Source: Sphaerosporella brunnea
Lineage: Eukaryota; Ascomycota; Pezizomycetes; Pezizales; Pyronemataceae
Direction: 5' to 3'
NCBI GenBank assembly: GCA_008704415.1
Contig: VXIS01000243.1
Span: 1-64,000, forward strand
DNA: 64,000 nucleotides
The position numbers were made by a program, and so were the translations under genes. Shown one piece after another: positions 54,321 to 64,000 of the stretch; the first letter of the stretch is position 1, and each line of letters opens with the position of its first letter. The notes under the pieces were generated by a model. That model was not told the DNA's origin. It was given only the letters and a program-made list of their open reading frames with translations, and did not search any database.

Positions 54321-55180
54321 CTAACTGTTCGACGGCCTTCGCGGTCCTTTCCATGCTCTCAAGGCTGTGCCTGGGCCACGCCATAACCACGGCGGGGTCT
54401 GCCGTATTGGAGCTTTTCTTGATAATGTCAGCCGGAACCTCTGGCTTGACAGACTCTTCCACGTTGCCTATCCTCGTTTCTATCGCCTTGAGGGTGACGT
54501 CTATGCTGTTAACCTGCCGCATCGGGTAAGAAACGGTCGTCGCGGTGCCTGTGAGATTGCAGTTTTCCTTGACGATGTCTCGCAGTACGTCTGGCTTCAC
54601 AGCCTGTGCGACGTTGACCGCCTGGCCAGTATGGCGTTGAGGGTCTCTTCCATTCGGTTCATTCTGTCGGCGGCGGCGGCGTCGGTGGGAGTGGAAGAAC
54701 CTGCAGCGTCGGAGTTGGCGGTGGGAGTGGCAGCCGTGCTCGGGGGGGAAATGGTGGTGGTGGTGGTGGTGGTGGTGGAATTCTGAGGCGGCACCAGGCG
54801 CACCGGGAGGAAGGATCCACTTAACGTTGACGTCGAGTGGTGTCTTGGTTTCGGATGCCGGAGGAAGCGCACGGTACCAAGCAGCGTCTGGGTGCTGCGT
54901 CGCAAAACGCAGCAACCCATCCACAAACTTGTACAGCCTGGTCTTGTCGCTAGACCGGGTGCACCTCGTACACCGTGGCCATATTGGCCAGGGTGCGGAG
55001 AAGAACCGCGCGCTCCGTCGCCTCGCCCAGGAACACACGCCACCAACCTGGAATCTCGTGCCAGCCATTTTCTCTGGCCTTCTCGAGGAGTACGATGTGC
55101 AAGTTGTGTCCTGGCGACATGAAAACGCCCGCGTCTTGGTGAATGCCCTTGAGGGACAGCTTGGTCTGTTTCGGCGCCAT
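54320..55180 (-). pseudogene. VKPE-family gene, copy D1 (most complete N-terminus)
   Basis: ATG at 55,180 in good context (CACGAAATGG). N-terminal block: MAPKQTKLSLKGIHQD, SPGHNLHIVLLEKARENGWH, IPGWWRVFLGEATER. Then LYKFVDGLLRFATQHPDAAW, PLDVNVKWILPPGAPGAA, and a Thr-rich linker encoded by (CCA)n. RMNRMEETLNAILAR begins a helical part, followed by VKPDVLRDIVKEN and VKPEVPADIIKKS with a YPMRQVNSIDVTLKAIETRI spacer. Frame changes near 54,960 (TAG in the first frame), in the (CCA)n tract and near 54,620 mean it is a pseudogene as it stands. The C-terminal end is replaced by D2 at about 54,320. Confidence 0.6.
54750..54779. repeat. (GGT)n / (CCA)n microsatellite
   Basis: About nine GGT units in the Thr-rich linker of VKPE copy D1. 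Slippage here could explain one of the frame changes if a unit was partly lost. Confidence 0.85.
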
Positions 55181-55649
55181 TTCGTGGTGGTTCGTTGATC
55201 GCGATGTGTTTGTCGAATCGAAGGTAAGGTGCAAGCTCGGAGGTAAGGTGCAAGGTAAAGGGGAGGATGCTCGGGGAAGGCCGGTGTTGGGAAGCTTCGC
55301 GGGTGACGGCGGAGCAGGCGGAGCAGGCGACACAAGCGATGGTGGCTGAACGGGATCCACGACGCATCGCCGACCGTCGAAGGCACCGTCTGCTCATCAA
55401 AGAACGGTGATTGCGTGTCAAAATACAGATCAAGGAAACGCAGAACCACGAGCAAAGCCCGAAGCCGACGACTGTGAATGAGAACTGACCGTTCTCGCTG
55501 CCGCATTTCCATCGGTGTAGGTCACCGGCTGGGTGCAGGTGTACATTTATAATGTATGTTGGTCCTCCTGCGCGAGGGGTGATCGGCGCGGGTTTGATCT
55601 CCACGTCCGGGTCCTCTTCGATGTGCTCCTCCATGCTCCTACTCGACCT

Positions 55650-56420
55650 TCTCGTCGTAGTCTTCCTGAGACCACCTTGCCGTTCCCCTCTGCCTCGTCA
55701 TCAGAAACTCCACCCCGTTTCTCTTCCGCATCTTCGGCATCGTCGTAGTCGTCGTCGGCGACCGCCTTCCTGGCCGCCTCCACCTCCGCCTTCGACGGCC
55801 ACCCAGCGCATCTTGGATGGAATGCGACTCTGCAGTGCCTGTCTGGGCATCCACCATGTATCCAATCGTTATGGTATCTCGTCGCCTGGATGTACCTGCA
55901 CCCATGGGTGCGGCGCAGTTACATGTGCCGATCCTAGGAGAGGCGCATTCTCGCTACCGGCAGCATTGTGCAGCTGCATCGGCAGAAGGGCGTGGCTGGA
56001 ATGATGGTTAGCCGTGTGAATTGACGGAAGCTAACGGGTAAGGAAAAACCTGTGGCTTAGGGCGACCACCCCATGCGCAATCTGGTTCAAGCCCAGCTGC
56101 TGCAGCAGCACCGCCGCAACACGGGGCGCATCTGGCCCGAGTGCCAGCCGGTTGGCGACTTGGTGGAGGGCCTGAGCTACGGCTACCCACTTTTGCAGCG
56201 TCATTCCTGTCAGGGAAAATCGTGTCAGCGCAACTGCAAATCAACGCCCACGAACCTGCAAGAACTTACCCGTCGATAGTACTTTCAATGGCCAGCCACC
56301 CGAGCTGGCTGCTGCGTTGCGGTGAGCCACCTGCTGGGGGCTGGGGCCTCAGCGAGCCTGCTGTCTGATCAGCGAATCGTCGCTTCACTGGGTATCACTC
56401 TGTACCGCTCACCTTCACGA
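55650..56420. other. No supported gene
   Basis: Plus- and minus-strand frames overlap an acidic/basic low-complexity stretch (GTCGTCGTCGGCGACC). No recognisable motif. Confidence 0.35.
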
Positions 56421-56424
56421 CGGG

Positions 56425-56505
56425 CGGTGATTTGTAAAGCCCGTTTCAATCAGTCCGGTTCAGGCCGTGCTCAAAGCCGGACTGGCCGGACTTTTGAGAG
56501 CCCTG
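56425..56505 (-). mobile_element. N2 element end, inverted
   Basis: Read on the minus strand it begins CAGGGCTCTCAAAAGTCCGG and continues GGCCTGAACCGGACTGATTG. It is an ~80-bp end fragment of the N2 family in reverse orientation, without its partner end. Confidence 0.75.
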
Positions 56506-57002
56506 CCCATCTGCGGCTCTCACTGTGAGACCCGCCGGTGACTGGTATAGACCCGCGCTCTGTGCTTCTTGTCTCCAAAGGTCGCAGCTTCCCTATATGC
56601 CTGGAGCGTACGCTGGAATGAGCGATGGCTTCACACACTCCGTACCTTCAGGGACCGCCTCCATAGAACCTGATCGCTGTTATCTACTCAGTTTGCCCCG
56701 CTCGTGCCATCCGCATGAGATGAATGTGCATGAACCCCAATAACAGTAGGTGCCAGGTTTTTGTGTCGCCAAAGGGCTGTCTTCGTTTCGAGGCCAACAA
56801 TTTATTTATGCGCTCAATTCCTGATTTCAGCAGCGGTATTTGTGCCTGGCGGCCACTTCCCCGAGGCCAGTCCTAATCCCTCACGGTTGGAATTTCTCGC
56901 TCCGCTGAATTCTCAGTATCTGGTGGTACGGAGAGATCTGCAATGACATTCTGCAAATAATTGGGAGGCGGCTACCGGATCTACTCAATAATAACAACCT
57001 AC

Positions 57003-57993
57003 CGTATCGTCTGGGTCTTAAGCAACGCGGGCCAAAGGGGGTGGGGTGTTGCCAAGCTATCAAAAAGTTAATTTCTAAAGACTCGCGCGCGGGCGACGCG
57101 GTACCGTAGAGCTTCGGTACGGATCCAAAGCACAGTCCTTTTGAAGTAAACCCGGGGCAATTGAGCCGAAGATGGTGTGGAGGATGGTGGGAGGATGACG
57201 AAAAGGCTGGTCTGCCCACGCCGCGGAACGAAACTGAGAAGGATGTGCAGCAAACAATTGTGACCCCGGAAGCACCAACTTGAACATGGCACCCAGGCTC
57301 AACGAATAAACGGACAGTAAAGCATTATTGGTGAAAACGGAGCGGATCTGGCTTGCTGGCGTTCATGTTTTCTTTGCTTTTGTTTGAAATGGTTGAAATT
57401 TGAGGTCGCATAATCAAGAGCTTTTTTATGACAGCCGGCGTCACCCGCGCGCAGATGAGTTTCGTTTCGCGGCGCGCGCAGACGAGTTTCGTTCGAGTCA
57501 TCCACCACCATCCTCCACACCATCTTCGGCTTAATTGCCCTGCGTTTACTTGAAAAGAACCGTGCTTTGAATCTGGCGAAATTGCCTTAGTACCGAAGCT
57601 CTACGGCATCTGATTTTTATTTACAGCAGCAGAACCATTGCAGTGCCGGAGTTGTTGGTCGTCCATCGCCCATAGTAACCTTCGGGGAATCCAAATAGCG
57701 CAGGATCTAGACCTTCTTTCTATTGGTAGGCCGGCACCGGGTGCTTTCCACCTGGGCATCACGCCGTATCTTGCGGTGTTTGTCCGTTACTGGTACCATT
57801 TTTGGACCGTACCGGGGAGCCTGCTCAGGATGCCGCTCACCACCCGCGCCCCGCCTTTTGATCATCAACAAAGTTGTGGACAAACCCAAATTGTGACTGC
57901 GACGTCCAATCCTACCAATAGAAAACCCTCGACACCCGCAACCTTACCACCCCCACCCCTCCGGCCCGCGTTGCTTAAGACCCAGACGATACC
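57003..57993. repeat. Nested inverted repeats
   Basis: The outer arms GTATCGTCTGGGTCTTAAGC (about 57,004-57,033) and its reverse complement (about 57,963-57,992) match over 30 bp. The inner arms are 57,099-57,205 and 57,505-57,612. They are ~105 bp, inverted and ~85-90% alike, and include CCATCCTCCACACCATCTTC. Between the inner arms, CGCGCGCAGATGAGTTTCGT is duplicated (57,455 and 57,478). No coding sequence is supported inside. The structure could be a foldback transposon or a locus giving long hairpin RNA. Confidence 0.8.
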
Positions 57994-58228
57994 GTATTGA
58001 CTTGGAGCGGGAAAATAAACTCCCCGGGCGGGCGGTTCGGGCCGAAAAGCTTTGTTTGACGTTGAGGGGGGGTGACGTCGCCGTGATGCTGTACCGACGT
58101 TGTCTCCGGTGCCACAAGACCGTTCGATTTCCCAATTCACCGACCTCCGCAAATGATAAGATGTTTCGCCGCCTTTCTCCCGTAACTGAGCCCAACCAGG
58201 AATCCAGTGGACGACGCAATGCGGCCCC

Positions 58229-58912
58229 TTGAGTCAAATTCTACAGGAGCCTTCACCACAACGCCACGCGGTCCCATTGAGCAGGATCCTCGCATCACAA
58301 AGCCTGTCAAGCCATGCACCAGTAGATGGCGGGTTACATCTCAGTGGTGCTCCACTCAGTCAGGTTCCAGCGTCGCCGAGCCCATTGCTGGATCGCCCGC
58401 CCGCAGTGCCGAGCCCAATCCAGCACCGCCTGCCAGCATCGCCGAGCCCATCGCTGCAGCGCTCCGAAGAATCGCCGAGCTCTGTGCTGCAGCGCGGCTC
58501 CACTCCGCCGGTAAGTCAAACTGCTCGGACGAGTCGTACCGACAAACAGGGAACGCAGGAAATGTACAATCAAGCACCCGGAGCCTTTAGAGCCTCGGGT
58601 AGAGCCCAGACGGAAGTAAATCGGTTTCCTTGTTGGTCTCTGTCTTCCTTACGATATCCTAAGTTCACACTCATTCAGTGCCGTTGGTGCTTTGAACCTT
58701 CCTCCTATCTTTCTCTGGTGCGCCGGACAGTCATTCCACTGCGGCGGTACTCTGCACCCCTTCTCCCGTCTTCCCCGGCTCCCCCCCCCCCGCCCGCTCC
58801 TTTGCCTCCGGCGACAGGACCTGACCCCGCCGTGAACCGTCGGGATAATCAATATGCAGAGGAGATTGCAGCGTCTCGACCTTGGGCTGGCAGGCCGCGC
58901 AACACCGGTTAG
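58229..58912 (+). CDS. Ser/Pro-rich ORF with 33-bp repeats
   Basis: A 227-codon frame. The part from about 58,300 to 58,505 has four 11-residue units of the type SPSPLLDRPPA / SPSPSLQRSEE, encoded by a 33-bp minisatellite. It is followed directly by a consensus donor GTAAGT (58,512), so the real exon may end there. No ATG starts the frame. Further on, KQEVKKEKEGREDRISDPTR near 59,090-59,160 is a coiled-coil-like piece that could be a later exon. Unknown function; disordered protein likely. Confidence 0.35.
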   Translation: MSQILQEPSPQRHAVPLSRILASQSLSSHAPVDGGLHLSGAPLSQVPASPSPLLDRPPAVPSPIQHRLPASPSPSLQRSEESPSSVLQRGSTPPVSQTARTSRTDKQGTQEMYNQAPGAFRASGRAQTEVNRFPCWSLSSLRYPKFTLIQCRWCFEPSSYLSLVRRTVIPLRRYSAPLLPSSPAPPPPPAPLPPATGPDPAVNRRDNQYAEEIAASRPWAGRPRNTG

Positions 58913-59804
58913 CCCTAAGCCCCCAACAAACTCCAACAGCAGGAATTACTTCCCAGCTTCAATGGAACTCTCAGCTGACTGGACAGCTATCGGCCGCGCT
59001 CATGATAGACTCGCAGGATCCTGCATTGCTACCTCAACATTTGTGAGCTACAGGAGCTCGGGGATGAAAGGTCAAGGGGCGAACACGCGATATCGAATCT
59101 AAAGCAGGAGGTCAAGAAAGAGAAGGAGGGGAGGGAAGACAGGATATCGGATCCCACACGGGAGCTGTTCCGCAAGCTTGTCGGACATTGAAGAGATTGA
59201 GGCCACTGTGCCTGTGGGGCTGGTGTGCGCTATGCATGACCCGCCTCGCGCTGGCTCTCAGCGCTGACTGTGCGAGTCCTTATGCTATCGGGCAGATTTT
59301 CAACACGGTCGTGGATTCGATCGAGGAGGTGGTATGAACATGATCCTTGTGTGCAACTGAGGCGGGCTAGACTGAATCATTCATTATTGAATCACAATTC
59401 CCGAATTGTAGCCACTGGACAGCGGCATGGTCGCCTAGTGGTACCTGTAGCTAGCCTGGCACAACATCCATGGCTGTTGAAACAGTTGATCTATCTGTTT
59501 GAATCGCGACTAGTGATGGACACGAGCCGAGCCGGCCCGAGCCAAAAGCTCGAGCTTCAAGCCGAGCCGAGTAGAGCCTGGCCCCCTGGCGAGCAGAGCC
59601 AGCTCGAACGTGTTGCCCGCCGAGCCGAGCTTTGGCTCGAGCTTTTGGCTCGAGCCCGATGGTGGGAGAAGAACCTAGATGGCGTTTGGGACGGAAAAAA
59701 ATACAATATTCTATCGAATTCCATGGTTGCGAAAGCTCAAAGAAAAGGCCACCCACAGGTCCTCTTCAACCCCCACCGCAACACACTCACACCGAAAAAT
59801 CAGC

Positions 59805-62408
59805 ATGGCTGCACGGTTCCAGGCCGCTCCTTCTTCAGCGGAAGGGTCCCAGACAGCTCCCTGTTTAGTGGAAGGGTTCCAAGCCGCTTCCTCTTTATCG
59901 GAAGGGTTCCAGGCCGCTCCCTCTTCAGCGGAAGATGAAATTGAGGCCTTGTACAAGAAGATGGCGGGTAGTTGGGGTAATTGCTACTTGATATCTGTTT
60001 GTTGGTGTAAACTGACCGGGTGAACTAGACACTCACTACAGAGCTGCCGGCGCGCGAACCCTTAGCGGGCTCAAAAATTCCAGTTTTGATGCCTTCTTAT
60101 ATAAGAGAAGGATCATTTTCCGTGAAAGGGTGCAGACAGAAGCATCTGGAATCGAGGTCAACTCCGACCCAGACAGTCAGCAACCAGTTAGGCCAGCTAA
60201 GAGACAAAAAACACAAGCTGGGAGGCGTCATAGCGCGGGACCAACACCAACTGAGCAGGCAAAGCACCTTGTGCGATGCTGTCACTGTTCAAAGACCGAA
60301 GGACCGTACAACGCTGAGTATACAACTACTAGCGCTTGGAAACGACATGTTGAGCTTCATCGTGGAATCCCAGCTGAAGAACCGACGGAGCGCCAGATTA
60401 TCAAAGAAATACGAAAAGAATTCGGGCAGGCTTCAAATCCGTGGACTAAAGCCACCATGTATGGTGTATCTGGACGTCCAGTAGGTGAATCATTTAAGGC
60501 CGAAGTCTACCGTCGCCTTTTAGCAGAATTTATCATTGAATCAAGCTCGGCGTTCTCCATCGTTGAATACCCTACATTCCAGAAGCTGGTTCGCTATATG
60601 CAGTCTCAAGTGCCACTTGTCGGACGTCGTACTGTACAAAGGGATATAATCCAACTTCACAACGAAAAGAAGGAAGAAGTGAAGAAGGAACTTGCAAGTC
60701 ATACAGAAAAAGGAGGACATGTTAGTCTTACTATGGATGCCTGGACAGCGAATAATCATATTCCATACCTCGGAGTCACCGCACAGTGGATTGATCACTC
60801 GTGGCGCATTCAGAACAAAGCACTTGCCTTTCGCAGGCTGCGCGGTTCCCACACGGGTGAAAATCTTGCTGCGGTTGTCCACAACGTTCTTCCAGACTGG
60901 GAGTTGGTTCCATTCTTGCGGGCAATTACGGCAGACAATGCCTCAGTTAACGACAAGTTTTTTAAATGCCTCGAGCATGTGGAGCCTCAGTTAAAGCGAA
61001 CAAATATCCAGGTGCGATGCATGGCACACGTCATCAATTTGGCCGCACAAATAATCCTTAAGACGCTTAAAGCCACCGCTCCGGAAGATGAGAGCAGTTT
61101 TGCTGCGGACTCTGACCAGCCTCCTTCAACAAAGTGTAACACTTCACAATCCTCCAGTTCTCTGCACAAACAGTCGCAACTAGCACCTGCTGAGACTCTT
61201 TTGATTGTTCGTCAAATTTTCTCCAAAATCCGAGCGTCCAACCTGCTTTGGGAAGCACTCGATGGGCAATGTCAGCGATTGAAGATTGGCTTTTTGCAAC
61301 CCAAGATGGATACAAAAACTCGTTGGAATTCCACACACGACATGATTGACCGTATGCTTAATCTTAAGACAGCACTCATCCGCATAATGGCCAGTGAGAA
61401 GAAACTCTCTCATTTGCGCCTGACTCCGGGTGATTGGACTTTACTTGAGGACCTTCGTGCTCTGCTTGGTATATTTATGCTGCCACAAAACGTCTTTCTG
61501 GAAGCCACTACCCTACACTCGCATATCAGCTTCCGTACTTTGCTTTTCTCCTCCGAGAACTAGAGGAATATCTTGCCGAAAAAGAATCCTTGCAGCACAT
61601 TTCCCCTATGCTACTCCAGGCTGCAGAGGCTGCACGACACCATCTGGAAAAATACCGAGACGACTCTGACAACTTCACAAGCCCCAAAATGGCGATGCTC
61701 CTTGACCCACGCTTTAAAGCACACAGATTTAGCCAAATGGGATGGCGCCCAGCCGTAGTTGTGAGCATTACCGCATACTTCAACAAGGTGTTTGAGGAAC
61801 AGTATAAAGCACCGGCCGATCACGTCACGCAGCAGCAAAAGGAGTCCGAAGGACTGGCAACTAATAATCATGATGACCTTGCCAAAATATTTGGTCAGAC
61901 CCAACGAATACCGAAGAGTGGCATGGCAAGCCCTGAAACCACTCGCTATCTCTGCGAACCTTGTATAGGCCTTGATGGAAACCCGCTTGACTGGTGGAAA
62001 GCGAATGAGCATCGCTATCCCATCGTCGCTAAGATGGCCCGGGATTGCCTTGCTATACCGGGCTCCAGTGTGCCCAGCGAGCAGCTATTTTCTCAGTAGG
62101 TTTTTTTGTTAACTGTGTTACGGCTTGTCTGACTAGATCTCGGCAGGGCAGGAGATGTAATAACAAAGAAGCGAAACCGGCTACTTGAAGAATCCAGCAG
62201 TGCAGTTCTACTGGTCAAAAGTTGGCTCAATCAAAAGACCGTTGACGACAGGGAACTGTACAGCCTGGACCAGAACCTTGCCCCACCCGACAATGCTGGA
62301 GAGAGCGACAGAGACATGGAGGTGGAGCGCCAGGCATTGGGTGAGGGGATGGATGCGCAGCAAGAAGAAGACTTCGATTCGGGATCAGATTTGACGGACA
62401 TAGAGTGA
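59805..62408 (+). pseudogene. hAT transposase, three exons, one frameshift (~830 aa)
   Basis: Exons are 59,805-59,967, 60,029-62,095 and 62,147-62,408. The introns (61 and 51 nt) have CTGAC branch sites. Residues 5-44 are four decapeptide repeats of FQAAPSSAEG type. A basic segment (PAKRQKTQAGRRH) is a probable NLS. The BED-type finger follows: CCHCSK to HVELH. MDAWTANNH carries the first catalytic Asp and TADNASVND the second. The C-terminal dimerisation domain has DWWKANEHRYPIVAKMA and SVPSEQLFSQ, and the tail is acidic. The enzyme cuts and pastes hAT DNA in the nucleus. The total is 2,492 nt, one short of a multiple of three. The frame breaks near 61,482, where FMLP must shift to TKRLSGSHYPT. 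A 1-nt deletion or an assembly error explains this. Confidence 0.88.
59817..59936 (+). repeat. 30-bp coding repeat, four units
   Basis: Four consecutive 30-bp units, each starting TCCAGGCCGC or similar and ending GGAAGGGT or similar, encode decapeptides FQAAPSSAEG, SQTAPCLVEG, FQAASSLSEG and FQAAPSSAED at the N-terminus of the hAT transposase. Confidence 0.9.
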
Positions 62409-62639
62409 TATGTCGAAGCATGATCTGTACATAGCGAAACCAGAATCTGACCCTGACATTGATCCTCGTATACTCGGGCCGGCTCGCGCATCAAAAATAG
62501 TATGGCAGCTCGAGCTTTGGCTCGAGCTTTGCAGGCTCGGCTCGGCTCCACGAGCCTGGCACTCGGTCGAGCCGAGCCAGCTCGAACGCACCCCTTGGCT
62601 CGACTCGAGCCGGCTCGTGTCCATCACTAATCGCGACCG

Positions 62640-64000
62640 ACAGCTTCTCTGTACAGTCCCCAACAGTACCCAACATCCACTCCACCCAGACGTCAACACC
62701 CTTTCCCTCGGGCTACATCCTAGGACAGCATAATTGAAGTTACCCAGTCGGGATTTATGCACAATCTCAACCTTGGGCTTGTTGATGTCAGTCCTGCGAT
62801 ACATTATGCCGTTAGCCAACCTCCGGACCGGCGATTCAACAAGGTAGGAGTTCATCCGCAGGCCGCACACGGTAATTATCTTCTGTCCTGTCTGCGTCAT
62901 TGTGCGCAGGTCTATGGAGGTCTGCAACCGGTGGCATAGAGGTCGTGTCACCACGTCACGCACAGAATTCACGCGGTCTCCCTCTGTTTCAGTGTCTCCA
63001 AAGTCTCGACCCCTCTCCTGCGGCATATACAGTACCGGTTTGTGCGCCAGGCAACGGCCTTATTGCCGGGACAATACGATACTGGTTACCGCCGATCACA
63101 GAATGTTGGCGTCGAGATTGGTCCAACGCCATGCGGGCCCCCAACCCCCCCAGATTTAACCTCGACCACTGACCATGACTGTGACACGACCAGTGTGGTT
63201 CGACAGCGTGCACCGGTCGCCTACTGGGCCATGATTTGTTATTCTAACTTCCAAGCAGAACGAAACCTAAGGAGACGGAATTGCGGTGAACCTAACTGCG
63301 ACGAATCAAGAAGAATGAACAGATGAGCAACGGTTTTCGGCCCGTAGATTGCTTGGCGCTGTTTGCTCGGGAAATTGGGCAGGCGTCTGGCTCCTGTTTA
63401 TTAAGCCCCGTTGACGTTGATGGTTGGATGCTCGACAGGGGCTCTGCATTTCTACCGAGCCGAATCTGTTCTGAGACCCCTTTCCACTGTTCTTGCCTCG
63501 GCTCCTGCTGGCCAACCTGCTGCCTTTTCGTCACGTCGCCGGGTCTTTCACCCCCTGGCTCGTCTTGGGTGGTCCTCATATTCTGCCACATGGTAAGAAG
63601 ATTTGTTGCCGTTTCGCGGATATATCTGCGAGCATTCTGTCGCATGGTTTTTCTTGCGAGGGCACGACTGGTTGGACGGGGAACATGGCGTCGTTGCGGT
63701 CCCTTTTCATCTCCGCCTGGCATGCCGGTCTGATGAGCATTATTTTCTGTCCGATGTCTTGTGCACATAGGGATTGATAGGAAATAGGCGCAGCTGGAAC
63801 CCGCCACATTGACGATGACCAGACGTTTGGAGAGCCGCAGATCAAACATGTCAAGTCAAAGCTTTCGGTCGGAGGGTTGCTTTCTTTCTCAGTGAACAAC
63901 TGTGGGCGCGGGGCCAAGGGTGCCGTTGGGGTTGCTCAACATTCAGTTGCTTCCTTGGATGACCTCAGCTTCTTTGTCGATGTGTCGATGATTGCAAGAT
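62640..64000. other. Flank of the hAT insertion; weak ORFs
   Basis: The minus strand is open from 63,026 to the hAT junction with plausible content (GLRMNSYLVESPVRRLANGI, RTDINKPKVEIVHKSRLGNF). It continues on the other side of the element after removing one target copy, so the hAT may have landed in an exon. Another minus-strand frame (63,292-63,849; MRQNARRYIRETATNLLTMW) is basic and Gln-rich. Neither has a recognised family. A copy of the GGGAACAGGGCG dispersed repeat lies near 63,670. Confidence 0.3.

Larger units (their letters stand above)
59511..62629 (+). mobile_element. Autonomous-type hAT element, near intact
   Basis: The 3,119-bp element is flanked by perfect 8-bp duplications ATCGCGAC (59,503-59,510 and 62,630-62,637). 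The terminal inverted repeats share the first 19 bases, TAGTGATGGACACGAGCCG. Subterminal arrays of GAGCCGAGCC and CTCGAGC words lie at both ends and are probable transposase binding sites. It holds a three-exon transposase gene. Perfect targets and long homology suggest a recent insertion. Derivatives lie at 8.9, 22.0, 29.5, 41.3 and 53.2 kb. Confidence 0.95.

Noticed and set aside
54226..55512. 428-codon minus-strand frame with poly-His as a single protein
   Set aside because: Comparison with other VKPE copies shows the meaningful reading switches frame; the His run is the (CCA)n tract in a wrong frame.
1..64000. CRISPR arrays, tRNA or rRNA genes, bacterial promoters
   Set aside because: No regularly spaced direct repeats with unique spacers, no cloverleaf sequences and no operon structure were seen; introns show a eukaryotic source.

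Overview
The window looks like repeat-rich, gene-poor fungal chromatin from a filamentous fungus; I cannot place it to species. Reasons: GT-AG introns of 50-60 nt with CTRAY branch sites; LINE, Ty1/copia and hAT remnants in fungal-type arrangements; a DDE transposase tail of a type common in larger fungi; and many reading frames broken by one or two indels or stop codons. No tRNA, rRNA, CRISPR or bacterial operon structure was seen.

Layout. 0.8-5.1 kb: a degenerate minisatellite split by a decayed copia element. 5.2-11 kb: a hAT-type non-autonomous element carrying a TA-flanked MITE, then three copies (A, B, C) of an unrecognised gene family that I call the VKPE family, an ORF with a 2OG-dioxygenase-like residue pattern, and a 1.14-kb hAT deletion derivative with its target duplication. 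16-18.2 kb: a LINE that has ORF1 and a 3' tail but no ORF2, then a DDE transposase tail. 20-23 kb: a second ORF1 relic and a ~150-bp tandem repeat broken by a 912-bp hAT element. 24-29 kb: two multi-exon genes, the better one encoding a 447-aa coiled-coil protein. 29-36 kb: a solo LTR, a hAT derivative, degenerate repeats, two LINE ORF2 tails meeting tail to tail, and a compact four-exon gene. 36-48 kb: a decayed duplicated gene, a second LTR, and hAT-type non-autonomous elements, two with perfect 8-bp target duplications. 48-56 kb: LINE ORF2 relics, a REase-like pseudogene next to a perfect 25-bp palindrome, and a tandem pair of VKPE genes. 57-62.6 kb: nested inverted repeats, a Ser/Pro-rich ORF, and a nearly intact autonomous hAT element of 3,119 bp with one apparent 1-nt deletion in its transposase.

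The most gene-like single-copy loci are the coiled-coil gene (27,404-28,854) and the four-exon gene (35,679-36,268). Both splice into one open frame with consensus introns. Most of the rest is mobile DNA. The hAT element at 59.5 kb is the likely source of transposase for several of its truncated relatives here. The VKPE family is the best candidate for something undescribed: it occurs at least five times, keeps a repeated 13-residue motif, and shares sequence beyond its stop codon.
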